A stretch of DNA of 64,000 nucleotides from Ichthyophis bannanicus (GCA_033557465.1 CM066040.1:323906297-323970296), one strand, 5' to 3'; shown: positions 42,489 to 53,690, numbered from the stretch's first letter. Translations and numbers: made by a program. Notes: generated by a model not told the origin, from the letters alone.

Positions 42489-42902
42489 CATTGTAATTTA
42501 TAGCACTGCTTCTAGTATATCTCCCCTCAGCCATCTCTTTTCCAACCTTTTAAGCCTTTCTTCGTAGGAATATCCTTCCATCCCCTTTACCGTTTTTTTC
42601 ACTGTTCTCTGTACCTTTTCTAATTATACTATATCCTTTTAGGATATGGTGACCAGAATTGCACTGAATATTCAAGGTGTGGTTGCATCATGGAGCGATA
42701 TAGAGGCGTTATAATATTCTTCATTTTATTCTCTATTCCTTTCTTTATGATTCTTAGCATTCTATTTCCTTTCTTGGCCACTGTTGCACACTGGGCAGAG
42801 GGTTTCAACGTATTATCCTCGATGAAGTCTAAATCCTTTTCCTGGGTGGTAGTTCCTAATGTGGAACCTTCTTATCGTTAACTGTAGTTTGAGTTGTTCT
42901 TC
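42489..42902 (-). pseudogene. CR1 ORF2 segment (C-terminal half) of the full-length CR1
   Basis: Minus-strand reading gives blocks equivalent to AVVAKKANRMLGI, FWSPCLKKD and LEKVQRRATKMV of the copy at 24597-25046, with frameshifts. It stops at 42902, where DIRS fragment G begins, about 0.8 kb of CR1 sequence short of where CR1 resumes at 44549. Confidence 0.8.
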
Positions 42903-42985
42903 CCTAAGGGCCCGATTCTGTCCTGGATGTCCCAGCCCTCTGTGCACCCAGTCTGAATCGGACGCACAGAGTTATATGGGATTCT

Positions 42986-44548
42986 GATGTGCGGTATCTG
43001 TGCCTTTTGGAACCCAGGGCTCTTATGGACTTGATAAATGGTATCGACCCGCTTGCTAAGAACCAGCACCGAGGCCGGTGCTTCCCACATACGGAAGAGC
43101 AGCTGTTCCAGCATTGGAGGAACCGGAGCAGTAAAGGCTTCCTTCGGAGGAAAATCATACTGGAGGGCATCGAGCTCTTCAGTTTGAGGCTCCTCTTCGG
43201 CGTCCGCCGGGAATGCCAAAGCCTTGGCCATGTCCCTGACGAAATCCGAGAACCGGGTATCCTCCGGGTGGGATGTTCTCCGAGGCTCGGACTCTGGGGA
43301 GTCCGACGGGGCACCGGGTCCAGAAGGTGTCAGGAGATTCCTTGTCCTCCGTCTCCCACGCCGACTCCTCCAAGGAGAAGTCGAGCGGCTCCGGCCGTGT
43401 GGATCTCGATGCCACCCGCCCCGATGCCGAGGGCACCGGCATCAATGACCTCGGCCCCGCACAGGAGGTCGAGGGAGACCTTGGCCGAGGATCTACTCGA
43501 GACTTAATGGAGTCGAGGATCGGCTCGGCCTCCGGGGTTGACTTAGACATCGAGGTCCCAGTGATCGGGGCAGATGCACTGGTCAGACCGGTGATCAGTA
43601 CCTGCTGCTGCTCCATGAAGGCAGCCAGACTGCTTTCCAGGGCCATCAACCTGAGACCGAGCTCAGGAGTCTCCGCAGCCCCTGGACTCGGGCCCCAACA
43701 TCGGTTCTCCCGGAGGAGAGTCAACAAGGACAACAGATACCTGACTCAGGGACTCCAGCTCCAGTGAGGTAGTTTGGTCGGCCGCTCCGACTTCGAGAGC
43801 CCGGGACAGTGGTCAGGGCTTCACGACCTGGCTCTCGAGGATCCAGGTGCCTCCACTGACGCCGCCCTCACGAGCTTCTTCTTCCTTTTGTGCTCCCGGG
43901 TGGGAGACCCCCTCTCAGAGGACCCATGACGGCGCTCGGGGTCAGACTCCCGAGATGTCGAGGCCTCTGACGAAGTCCGGGCCTGGCCGGACGCGGACTC
44001 CGAAAAAATCTTTCACGTTGATGCTGACGGCTCCGAAGCGCCTTCAACGACATCTTGCCGCACGGGCAACAGGCCAGCGGGTCATGGTCGGGGCCCAAGG
44101 CGTCGGAGGCAGCAGTCTTGTGTGTCGGTGAGAGACATAGGTTTCTTACACCGATTACACTTTTTGAACCCTCTGGCAGCCATCGAGGGGAATAAGGGCC
44201 CCTGCAAGGTCAAAAGACAGGGCTGCCAGTGAAAATAACAGAAAAAGCATGAACGCTAGTCACAAAGGACAAAAAACGAAAAAGAAGTTCTGGACTCGAT
44301 ACTGATGTACCGAGCCGAGGCGGGATGGGGAACCGGTGTCGAACCAGATAAAGAGACGCGAAAAATTGCAGAAAAAATCAACTTTTTCCCGGGTGACACG
44401 AACTATGTCCATTGGGCTCCGCGGAAAAAGAAAGACTGAGCAAGATGGCACCCTTGGGCAGGAAGGGGACTGCACATGCGCGCTGCATTCCCAAAGACTT
44501 TCTTTGAAAGCTGGGGAAATGCTCCGCACGAGGGCTCTGTCAATTAGC
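42986..44548 (-). mobile_element. DIRS fragment G (subfamily I: left ITR, leader, gag)
   Basis: On the minus strand: truncated left ITR (from 44548), leader, gag start at 44183, and gag through FRMWEAPAS and SPGFQKAQIPH, ending about 42986. The terminal 45 or so bp of the ITR are missing; the break falls within the ITR palindrome. An 80-bp stretch of unknown origin (42903-42985) with an 8-bp inverted repeat (CTCTGTGC/GCACAGAG) joins it to the CR1. About 0.8 kb of CR1 is missing at this site, so G is a remnant left by deletion and not a simple insertion. Confidence 0.85.
42990..44183 (-). pseudogene. DIRS G gag-like ORF, broken
   Basis: Begins on the minus strand at the ATG at 44181-44183 (MAARGFKKC-like). 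A Cys/His array (MGPDHDPLACCPCGKMSLKA region) is present, then frameshifted Ser/Arg-rich sequence, then open codons reading MALESSLAAFMEQQQVLI, TSMSKSTPEAEPILDSIK and, after another shift, MAKALAFPADAEEEP and VPPMLEQLLFRMWEAP. It ends in the middle of the conserved half. Not functional. Confidence 0.8.
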
Positions 44549-45924
44549 AGTAATACATTTTCCCTATTTATCAAGATTTGTTTCAATTCCTCTGATACAA
44601 TACATTTAAATATCATTTCTGGCATGGGCAAGTTTCCTACATCATCTTCAGTAAAGGCTGAAGCAAAAAATTCATTCAGTTTCTTCACTGTGGCCTTGTC
44701 CTTTCTCAGTGCATCTTTTCCCTCCATCATCTAATGGTCCAGTTGACTCCCTCACAAGTGTTTTGCTATGAATATACTTGAAAAAGATCTTCTTATGCAT
44801 TTTTTATTCCACAGCAAGCTTCTTTTCAAATTTACTCTTTGCCTGCCTTATCAATGCCTTGCATTTAACATGCCAGTACTTAAAGCTTTTTCCTGTTTTC
44901 ATTTGGCTCTTTTTCTGAAAGATTCTGTCTTAACTATAACAGCCTCCCTGATCTCACCTTTAAACAATGCTGGCTGTCATTTGGCCTAACTTCCATCTTT
45001 TCCAAAGCATGTAATACATCATCTGGGCTTCCGAGACAGTATTTTTAAATAACGCCCAGGCCTGATATAAATTCTTAACCTTTGCAGTTGCCCCTTTTAG
45101 TTTTTTCTAACCATTTTCCTCATTTTATCAGTCTCCTTTTTAAAAGTTAAATGCTAGTGCAGTGGATTTTGTCGTCCTTCCTCCATTTATTAAATCAAAT
45201 GTGATCATGTTATGATAGCTATTGCCAAGCAGCCCAAAAACAATTATCTCTTGCATTAGATCCTGCATTCCACTGAGGACTAGGTCTAAAATAGCGTCCC
45301 TGTGTGCTGATTCTTGAACCAGCTGCTCCATGAAGCAGTCATTTACTTTATCTAGAAGCTTTATCTCCCTAGCATGTCCTGATGTGACATTAACCCAGTC
45401 AATACTGGAGTAATTGAAATCTCCCATTATTACTGTGTGTAAACTTTGTTAGCTTCCCTAATTTCTGTTAGCATGTTATCATCTGTCTGTTCATTCTGTC
45501 CAGGCGGATGGTAGTACACCCCCACTGCCATTCCTTTCCTCTTTTTACATGGAATTTCTATCCATAGAGATTCTACATTGTATTTTGTTTTCCGCAAAAT
45601 ATTTATCCTATTTGACACGATGCTCTTTTTAATATATAGAGCAACCCCTCCACCAAATGTGATCTATCCTATCATTGCGATATACTGTAGTTTGTAGCCT
45701 GGTATCACAGTATCCCATTAGTAATCCTCCTTCCACCGGGTTACGTTTTTTTGAAAACTCTCTATCAGGATGCCCTGACTTCCCTGTTTTGCTAGTATCC
45801 TTCAAGGATACATCATTCCAAACCATGCGCTCTTGGGCGACTGTCAGCTTCCCCCATTATCTAGTTTAAAAGCTGTTCTATCTCCTTTTTAAAGGTTAAT
45901 GCTAGCAGTCTGGTTCCACCATGA
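44549..45924 (-). pseudogene. CR1 ORF2 N-terminal part (endonuclease and start of RT)
   Basis: Minus-strand blocks from high to low coordinates: RNDRIDHIWWRGCSIY region, ESLWIEIPCKKRKGMAVGVYYHPPGQ (45430-45618), MGDFNYSSIDW and HRDAILDLVLS (45140-45427), then RFKGEIREAVI-like and LNEFFASAFTEDDVGN (44600-44700). GDFN, the preceding YxPPG and the later DLV are the AP-endonuclease signatures of CR1 ORF2. Frameshifts break it, and the RT catalytic part was lost at the G deletion. Confidence 0.8.
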
Positions 45925-46790
45925 TTAAGGTGGAACCTGTCCTTTCGGAAAATCCCCCCCTTCCCCAGAATGTTGCCCAGTTCCTAACAAATCCAAAACC
46001 TCGTCTTTCTTGTACGATCGTTTCATCCACACATTGAGACTCCGGAACTCTGCCTGCTTCTTGGATCCTGCACGTGGAACGGGAAGCATTTCTGAGAACG
46101 CTGCCCTGGAAGTTCTGGATTTCAACTTTTTACCTAAACGCCTAAATTTGGCTTCCAGAACCTCCCCCACTCCCCCCAACACATTTTCATATGCCATTAG
46201 TACTATAACATGTACCAAGAAAGCAGGCTCCTCCTGAGGACTATCTAAAATCTTGCCTAGGTGGTGCGTGAGGTCCACTACCTTCGCACTAGACAAGCAT
46301 ATTACCAAGCAATCCTCATATCCACCAGCCAACAAGCTATATACATGTCTAATGATCGAATCACCAACTATAACAGCCATCCTAACCCTTCCCTCTTGGG
46401 CACATGGTCCTGGAAAGACTTCCTCGTAGTGAGAGGGTATTATATCACCTAATAAACAAGTCCTAGCTACAGATTCACTTCCTGTCACATCAAGGTGATG
46501 CTCCCCTTTCACATGACCTCTTTCCTCCATGTCAGCAGAGAGGCTGCCACATTGAAGGTGGCACTTCTCTACTCTATCCTTGTAGGTCTTGTCTACATAC
46601 CTCTCTGTCTCCCTCAGCTCCTCCAAGTGCACTACTCTAGCCTCCAGAAATCAGACTTGTTCCCTGAGAGCAAAGAGCTCTTTGCAATTAGTGCACACAT
46701 AATACCTCTCACCAACTGGGAGAAAATCATACATGTAACAGTGCAAAAGACTGGATAGCCCACATCTCACTGATGGATTGCTATCTGCAT
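45925..46790 (-). pseudogene. CR1 ORF1 (zinc knuckle plus esterase-like)
   Basis: The minus-strand frame 46632-45925 is open for 235 codons: ELRETERYVDKTYKDRVE (coiled-coil-like), MAVIVGDSIIRHV (GDS block with the catalytic Ser) and CLSSAKVVDLTHHL. The region of the expected HVGTND block reads HVIVLMAYENVL, losing Gly and Asp. Upstream, after a TGA near 46650, codons RYYVCTNCKELFALREQ give the Cys-rich knuckle typical of CR1 ORF1. It ends PKGQVPP at 45925. Known CR1 role: RNA binding and chaperone functions. Inactive here. Confidence 0.8.
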
Positions 46791-47114
46791 CTTAGATTTA
46801 AGGATTTCTTTTAGCTAGTTAAGCTTTTTAGGTTATGTAAAGTTGCTAGGGGAATAGGAATACTTGAACCAATACAATTATACGTAATAAGTATAAAGGA
46901 CTTTTAGTGTTCACCTCAAGTTGAACTTGAAGGACCTAATTAATCTACTCCTAAGGCTTAATAATCTGCTGATGACGATAATCAGTTAAATCTGAAAGTG
47001 GGTAAGATTACCTCCTTTCCCTTAACTGGTTTAGGAGGCTATAAATTAAGAATAATGCCTGGGGTGGGTGGGGGTGACCTATTTATATCTATGCTTCTAA
47101 GGCAGTCCTTTAAT
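46791..47114 (-). other. CR1 5' untranslated region, part interrupted by DIRS E
   Basis: AT-rich non-coding sequence upstream of CR1 ORF1 on the minus strand. By position it continues on the other side of DIRS E, at 59341-59765. Confidence 0.6.
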
Positions 47115-47295
47115 ATCTCTAGGAACAAGCAGGAATGTAGCCTTCACATATAGGTATCGTTGGTATCAACGGAGCCTGTGCGGGAATGCACCCCAGCATC
47201 CAATAGGAACACTTTTGGGAGCATCCCTCAGCACATGTGCGCTGCCTTCCCGCCTTTCCAACTGTCCCTCTTCAGTTCTTCGTTTTCCGCGGAGC
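47115..47295 (+). repeat. DIRS E left inverted terminal repeat
   Basis: Contains CTTCACATATAGGTATCG and the stem CGTTG...CAACG; inverted at 52570-52714 plus 59294-59340. Confidence 0.88.
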
Positions 47296-47508
47296 CAACA
47301 GGATCTATTCCCTGTCACCGCAGAAAATTCCGTCTTTAAATTTCTTTTCTTGTGGTCGCGTTTGCCTTCCGCACGACGCCTACCGGTACCGCCGGTCCTT
47401 TTCTTTTCATAAAAAAAAACAAAAAAAACCTTAGACGGTTTCTTTTCAGAAACTTTTCTCTTTGGTGCTAGGTGCCATTTTGGGCACTAGGCCCCATATT
47501 CCTAAAAC

Positions 47509-49313
47509 ATGGAAAAACCAACTAGTGGTTTTAAGAAATGTACTAAGTGTGACAGTACCATCTCCGTCACTGATACCCATGATTGGTGTCTGAAATGTCT
47601 AGGACCTGAACATTCTCCAACTGAATGTCTCTACTGTATGGGGATGACTAAAAGAGGAAGACAGAACCGGGCTGCAAAGCTCGGTACCCTCTTTTCTTCG
47701 GATGCCAGATCCATTGCATGGACATCAAGGGCCTCTTCTTCCTCCCATGGATCTCAGGTAACTAAACATAAAAGCCGGTCCTCAAAGGGTAGCTCTCCTG
47801 CTAAGCATCGAGAGGCCATTAGCATTGCCCTTGAGGGAACCACACCGGCAAATCAGCCCCGGCGGGAGGCTTCGGCTTCCAAAGCATCGATGGGGCTTCA
47901 GGATGTTCTCGAGGCCTCAACCTCGCAAGAACTACCTGTGCCATGCTCAGGGATTCCGGCCGTCCTTACCGGTACCGACACCCAGGCATTGGCAGCGTCG
48001 ATAGACCAGAGGTTCCTTGCTATCGAGCGCAGCATCGCAGCTGTTCTTTCAGCTGCGGTACCGGTGGTCCCAAGGGCACCGGTACCGACATCGACACCTA
48101 TGCCGGTACCGACGATACCAGTACCAACGGTACCGGCCACAGTGGGAACTCTTCCCATGCCATCTCTGGCTGGAATTGACAGAGCGGAACCGGGTCAACT
48201 CGGTACCGACTTCGATCGGTACCGGGATCGTGCGTTGCAAGAGCATCGGGGTCAGGAATACTTCGATTCCTCAGATTCCGAAGACTCTGACAATTCTGCT
48301 GGCACTAGAGGGTTTCTCCTAGAAGATCCTTCTTCTCCCCAATGCAGAAAGTCACCTCCAGAGGACATGTCATTTCAGGATTTCATCCGTGATATGGCCA
48401 AAGGTCTTTCAATCACAGTTGCTCCTGAAGAGGAACCCAGAGCAAAGGAATTGGAAATTCTCCAGTATTCTAAAGCTCCTAAGGAGGCAGCCACTCTGCC
48501 TATCCATGAAATTTTCATAGCTTGATGCTCAGAATGTGGGAGACACCTCTGACTACTTCTCCTCACTCTAGGAGACTTGATACTATGTATCGAGTCCCGC
48601 CATATCCTGGATTTCAGAAAACTCAGCTGCCACACCATTCAATGGTAGTGGAATCAGCCATGCGTAGGATGAAAAGTGCAAAGAGGCATGCATCCAATCC
48701 TCCAGGTCGTGAATGCAGGACTCTGGATGCTTTTGGGCGCCGAACCTTTCAAGCTTCCATGCTTTCAGCTAGGATCAGTTCATACATCCTATATATGGGA
48801 ATGTTCCTCAAGGAAGTCACCGGAGACTTGGAACTTATGAGCCCATTTTTCCCAGATGACAAGAGACAAGATTTTCTTGCTCTAATTAAGCATGCTCAAG
48901 ATGTCTCCAAGTTTGTTAATCGTGCAGCCTTTGACTGCTTCGAATGCATCAGCAGAACCTCTGCTGTTGCCATTGGCGCACGACGGATTGCCTGGCTACA
49001 GGCATCAGTCTTGGAGACTTGGGTACAGGACAAGTTAGGCAACATTCCTTGCACGGGGGAGAATCTCTTCGGCAAGAACTGGCCGGAAAAGGCTAACGAG
49101 GTAGATGCTGACAATTCTACCTTAGATAGATTGTCAAAGTCTACAGCCACTCCAGCCAAAAGGAAGCTTTATAAAAAATCCTCTTTTAGCAAAAAGAGGA
49201 CGTTTTATCCTTCCTATACCCAGCAGAGTCAAACTCAAGGTCAGGTTGCCCAAAAGGGACAAACTAGACAGCAAAAGAAGCCAAAAGGCTCAAGAGCCCA
49301 ACCAGCTCTCTAG
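47509..49313 (+). pseudogene. DIRS E gag-like ORF (one frameshift)
   Basis: Start at 47509 (MEKPTSGFKKCTKC). Cys/His array CTKC, HDWCLKCLGPEH, C. The middle (about residues 140-230) is a Pro/Val/Thr low-complexity stretch whose DNA holds seven GGTACC sites. FQDFIRDMAKGLSI and LPIHEIF follow. A frameshift near 48510-48525 moves the frame; the rest is open from 48522 to 49313: LRMWETPLTTSP, LPHHSMVVESAMRR, YILYMGMFLKEV, SVLETWVQDKLGNIPC and a basic tail. The ending is shorter than in D. Family role: RNA-binding structural protein. Confidence 0.85.
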
Positions 49314-51119
49314 GTTCAGCCCCCTCAAGGGCTTTGATTCCTTCCTAGAGAGCTTTGCCTTCCTGCCTCTGAAGGGTCCCCAACCCCCCAAAATTCCGGG
49401 CAGGTTATACCACTTTGTCAACAGATGGCATAAGATAACAGCAGAAGATTGGACTTTGTCCATTGTAGGAGAAGGGTACAAGCTTCATTTTCACAGCATG
49501 CCCCCTCCTACAATTCTAAAGCAATTCAATTCTCAAACCTCTGCAGACAATCTGCTAGATCACGAGGTCTCAACACTTCTTGCCCAAGGGGCAATAGAGG
49601 AAGTACACATTCCTCAATGGGATGCAGGGTTCTACTCCCCCTATTTTCTTATTCCAAAGAAAACAGGAGGACACAGACCCATTCTGGACCTCAGAGAATT
49701 GAACAAATATCTGTTTCGAGAGAAATTCAAAATGATTTCTCTAGGAACTCTTCGGCCATACCTTCAAAGCCAGGATTGGCTTTGCTCTCTAGACTTAAAG
49801 GATGCATACACTCACATTCTCATCCATCCAGATCACAGGAAATTCTTACGTTTAATTTTCAGGGGAAGACATTTCCAGTACAGGGTTCTTCCCTTTGGTC
49901 TGGCTTCAGCACCAAGGGTATTCACGAAATGCATGGCAGTAGTAGCTGCATTTCGACGAACCCTGGGGATTTTCGTCTTCCCTTACTTAGACGACTGGCT
50001 CATGCGAGCCCCTACAGTTGCAGAGGCCAACACTGCACTGTCCCGTACAATGCGAATCCTCCAATACTTGGGATTGGTAATAAACTTCCCAAAATCTAAA
50101 CTATTTCCTTCCCAATGCCTAGTATTCATAGGAGCCTGTCTAGATACCAGACAGGCAGGGGCTTTCCTTCCACAAGCCAGGTGTCAACGCATAATGCAAC
50201 TAGCTTCTCAAGCAGTAGGCAAATCCTCCCTCACTGCTCGAGAGCTACTGCAGTTACTGGGACATATGGCATCCACAGTTCATGTAGTCCCATATGCTCG
50301 CCTCCACATGCGAGCAGCTCAGTCGACCCTCTACACACAGTGGACACAGGCCACAGGTCATTTGTCGGACAAAATAATAATCTCTCAACGACTAATTTTG
50401 TCCCTCCAATGGTGGCAATCACTAGAAAATCTGACAGTGGGGTCTCCTTTTCATTAACCCCTCTTCCAGGCCACCCTAACAACATATGCATCACAGGTGG
50501 GTTGGAGAGCACACCTGAATCATCTCTCTACCCAGGGCACCTGGACTCAACAGGAGGTTGGTTTACACATAAACCTCCTGGAATTAAGAGCAATCAGCTC
50601 AGCTATAAGACAGTCCTAGTCCAGACAGACAATCAAGTAGCCATGTTCTATGTGAACAAGCAGGGCAGAACAGGCTCTCTGTCGTTATGCAACAAAGTTT
50701 TACGACTGTGGGCCGCCGCCAGAGCGCATCAAATTCACCTTCTAGTGGTATATCTTCCAGGCATTCAAAACCTTTGGGCAGACAAACTCAGTCGAGTACT
50801 GCTGCCTCACGAGTGGTCCCTCCACCTAGACCAGGTGGCAAAGATATTTCACCTCTGGGGCACTCCAGACATAGACCTCTTTGCAAGTCCACTGAATGCC
50901 AAACTTCCCCGGTTCTGTTCCAGGATTCCAGCTCACAACTGTCAGGCAAGGACTGCCTTCCTCCTTCACTGGGGTCAGGACTTTCTTTATGCCTTCCCAC
51001 CCATTCCCCTCATCCCCAAAACACTCTTCAAGCTTCAGAGAGACAGGGGAGGCATGATTCTCATAGCACCACGATGGCCACGCCAAACGTGGTATTCCCT
51101 GCTTCTACATCTCTCTTAA
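49246..51119 (+). pseudogene. DIRS E pol (RT, RNase H, Dam-like), broken
   Basis: Open from 49246 to a stop at 50455-50457, with FYSPYFLIPKKTGGHRPILD, SLDLKDAYTHILIHP and FPYLDDWLMR (catalytic YLDD). Beyond the stop, TLTTYASQVGW replaces TTDAS (the first RNase H Asp is changed to Tyr). A deletion of about 28 bp at 50605 then shifts the frame; QTDNQVAMFYVNKQ, WADKLSRVLLPHEW, IDLFASPLN, LYAFPPIPL and ILIAPRWPRQTWYSLL are open in the new frame to 51119. RT motifs are intact, RNase H is not. Confidence 0.87.
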
Positions 51120-52270
51120 GCGGCACCTCTGGAGTTAGGGCATGCTCTGGATCTCCTTTCCCAGGAGAACGGGACGCTATGGCACCCGAATCCCCAGTCC
51201 CTGCACCTCACGGCCTGGTTGCTGAAGGCTTAGACCTCCAAGATTTCAGCCAGTCCCAACAGGTAAAAGATATCCATCAGGCTTCTAGGAAACTTTCCAC
51301 AAGAAGATCTTATGCCTTCAAGTGGAAACGTTTTACGATATGGTGCTCCAAGAAGGGATTAAACCCCCTGGTCATACCCTTAGAATCGATACGAGAGTAT
51401 CTCCTTCACTTATCGATTTCTGGTCTAAAGACCAATTCGGTAAGAGTCCAGCTTAGTGCAATTGCAGCTTCTTATAAGCCTCTGAATGGACAACCAATTT
51501 CCTCTCATCCACTCATATCAAGATTTATGAGAGGCCTTCTATTAACCAAACCTCCCATCAAGCCACCACCGGTGGCATGGGATCTAAATCTAGTTCTGGG
51601 GCAGCTCATGAAGCCGCCTTTCGAGCCTTTATGTACTACAGCCCTTAGGTTTTTGACCTGGAAGGTCATCTTCCTAATTGCAATCACCTCTGCACGTCGC
51701 ATTAGTGAATTGCAAGCTTTAGTGGCTGATCCTCCTTATACTAGATTTCATCATGATGAGGTTGTTCTTAGAACTCATCCACACTTTATGCCAAAGGTGG
51801 TTTCGCCTTTTCATTTAAAGCAATCAATTTATCTTCCTGTATTTTTTCCGAGGTCTCACACCTCTAATGCAGAAAGAAACCTTCATACTTTGGATTGTAA
51901 AAGAGCCTTAGCCTTTTACATACAAAGAACACAGCAACATAGAAAGTCCGCGCAACTTTTTATAGCTTTTGACCCTAGTCATTTGGGACTTTCAGTCTCC
52001 AAAAGAACTTTATCTAATTGGATTGCCCAATGCATATCCTTTGCTTATGAGAGTAAGGGTCTTCCTCTTCAGGACCATGTCACAGCTCATAACGTGAGAG
52101 CCATGGCAACTTCTATGGCTAATCTCCACTCTGTGTCTATCGATGACATTTGTCGAGCAGCCACCTGGGCTTCGGTACACACCTTCACAGCCCACTACTG
52201 CTTGGATAAAGCCTCCCGTCGGGATGCCTTCTTTGGCCAAGCTGTTCTTCAAAATCTCTTTCAAACCTAA
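50687..52270 (+). CDS. DIRS E tyrosine recombinase
   Basis: An open frame of 527 codons to 52270. The first about 190 residues overlap pol and are Ser/Pro-rich. The enzyme starts near residue 195: KLSTRRSYAFKWKRFTIWC, LKTNSVRVQLSAI, box I TSARRISELQAL (Arg), HxxR in AHNVRAMATSMAN, ATW, and Tyr in AHYCLDKAS. All catalytic residues are present. The first codon listed is only the first in-frame Met-type codon after the pol deletion; the native frame probably began further upstream, as in D. Whether a complete protein could be made is uncertain. Confidence 0.82.
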   Translation: MQQSFTTVGRRQSASNSPSSGISSRHSKPLGRQTQSSTAASRVVPPPRPGGKDISPLGHSRHRPLCKSTECQTSPVLFQDSSSQLSGKDCLPPSLGSGLSLCLPTHSPHPQNTLQASERQGRHDSHSTTMATPNVVFPASTSLLSGTSGVRACSGSPFPGERDAMAPESPVPAPHGLVAEGLDLQDFSQSQQVKDIHQASRKLSTRRSYAFKWKRFTIWCSKKGLNPLVIPLESIREYLLHLSISGLKTNSVRVQLSAIAASYKPLNGQPISSHPLISRFMRGLLLTKPPIKPPPVAWDLNLVLGQLMKPPFEPLCTTALRFLTWKVIFLIAITSARRISELQALVADPPYTRFHHDEVVLRTHPHFMPKVVSPFHLKQSIYLPVFFPRSHTSNAERNLHTLDCKRALAFYIQRTQQHRKSAQLFIAFDPSHLGLSVSKRTLSNWIAQCISFAYESKGLPLQDHVTAHNVRAMATSMANLHSVSIDDICRAATWASVHTFTAHYCLDKASRRDAFFGQAVLQNLFQT

Positions 52271-52386
52271 ATCAACTCCTACCCACCAACCCTGGTGGAA
52301 TGCCAGAGATCCATGGGAGGAAGGATCCCATCTTCTAGGGTGGTACCTTCCTGGGGCTATCTCCCTGGCATCTTCAGCTAGGGAGT

Positions 52387-52490
52387 CCCCATATGTGAAG
52401 ACTACATTCCTGCTTGTTCCTGGAGATAGCGTAGTTACTCACCTGTAACAGGTGATCTCCGGGAATAGCAGGAATTTAGTCTTCACAACC
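52387..52490. repeat. DIRS E internal complementary region
   Basis: CCCCATATGTGAAGACTACA...CTGGAG-AT-AGCGTAGTTACTCACCTG; carries the E-specific GAAG variant found in both of its ends. Confidence 0.9.
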
Positions 52491-52569
52491 CACCCACCTC
52501 CTCTAGGAGTTGTCTCTCTATCTCTTTGTCTCTTTCCTCTCTCCCTCTATCCTTTCACTCAGCTACAAA

Positions 52570-52714
52570 CTTAACTGAAGAGGGACAGTTGGAAAGGCGG
52601 GAAGGAAGCGTGCATGTGCTGAGGGATGCTCCCAAAAGTGTTCCTATTGGACGCTGGGGAGCATTCCCGCACAGGCTCCATCTGTACCGACGATACCCAT
52701 ATGTGAAGACTAAA
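52570..52714 (+). repeat. DIRS E right inverted terminal repeat, first part
   Basis: Inverts the left ITR (CCCAAAAGTGTTCCTATTGG against its complement at about 47200) up to GTGAAGACTAAA, where F enters. It continues at 59294-59340 with CCTGCTGTTCCCGGAG...TTACAGGTGAGTAAC. Confidence 0.9.
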
Positions 52715-53508
52715 TTCTCCAGGACCAAGCAGGAAGTCAGTCCTCACTTATGGGTGACGTCGGCGCCGACGGAGCCCTCGCGGAGCAATTTTCCCCAGCT
52801 TTCAAAGAAAGCCTTTGGGAATTGCAGCGCGCATGCGCGGTCGTCTTCCCGCCCGAGGGTGCCATCTTAGCCAGTCTTCTTTTTTCCGCGGAGCCCTGCA
52901 GACGTCCCCGTCTTGTCCCCGCGAAAAAGTTGATTTTCCTCTTTATTTTATACTTTTTTCTTTCGGTTCGACGCCGATCGTTTTCCCGCCCGGACTCGCG
53001 ACGCCGGTCTCGAGTCCTCTAGCGTTTTTTCGGTTTTTCTGACTTAGTCAGCTTTCATTTTCGTTTTCCCTGGCAGCCCGGTCCTTTGACCTCGCAGGGG
53101 CCCTTTTTCCCCCGATGGCTGCCAGTGGCTTTAAGCGGTGTGGTCGGTGTGACCGAAATATGTCACTAACCGACACACACGACTTTTGCCTCCGCTGCTT
53201 GGGCCCGGATCATGAGGAACTGATCTGTGGGCCCTGCAGCAAACTGTCCTCGAAGGCGTTGAGAAGTCGGCGGCATCAGCGCGAGAGAATCTTCGCTGAC
53301 CCCAGCCGTACCCGGACCTCGTCGGAGGCCTCCGTGTCAAAGGGCTCCAGCTCGGACCGTCGCCGGAGCTCCTCCGACCGGGGTTCTCCCTCCGGGGACC
53401 ATCGTCGGAAGGAAAAACCCGCGAGGGCGGCGTCGGTGGACGCTCCTGGCTCCGCGAGGGCCAGGTCGCATAGCCCCGACAGCCGCCCCGGGTCCTTGGA
53501 AAAGGAAC
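52715..53508 (+). repeat. Extra copy of the DIRS F 5' end (direct duplication)
   Basis: Left ITR, leader and the gag N-terminus (start at 53115) repeated almost perfectly at 53509-54304. The only difference I find is a 2-base insertion in the second copy (CTTATGGG against CTTATAGGGG). Its open frame 53115-53666 runs out of gag into the second ITR and is not a real protein. Confidence 0.92.
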
Positions 53509-53690
53509 TTCTCCAGGACCAAGCAGGAAGTCAGTCCTCACTTATAGGGGTGACGTCGGCGCCGACGGAGCCCTCGCGGAGCAATTTTCCCCAGCTTTCA
53601 AAGAAAGCCTTTGGGAATTGCAGCGCGCATGCGCGGTCGTCTTCCCGCCCGAGGGTGCCATCTTAGCCAGTCTTCTTTTTTCCGCGGAGC
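53509..53690 (+). repeat. DIRS F left inverted terminal repeat (second, complete-element copy)
   Basis: TTCTCCAGGACCAAGCAGG...; contains CGTCGGCGCCGACG and TTTCAAAGAAAGCC. Inverted at 59100-59293. Confidence 0.9.

Noticed and set aside
53115..53666. 183-codon ORF in the duplicated DIRS F 5' end
   Set aside because: It is the gag N-terminus running into the second left ITR, a by-product of the duplication.
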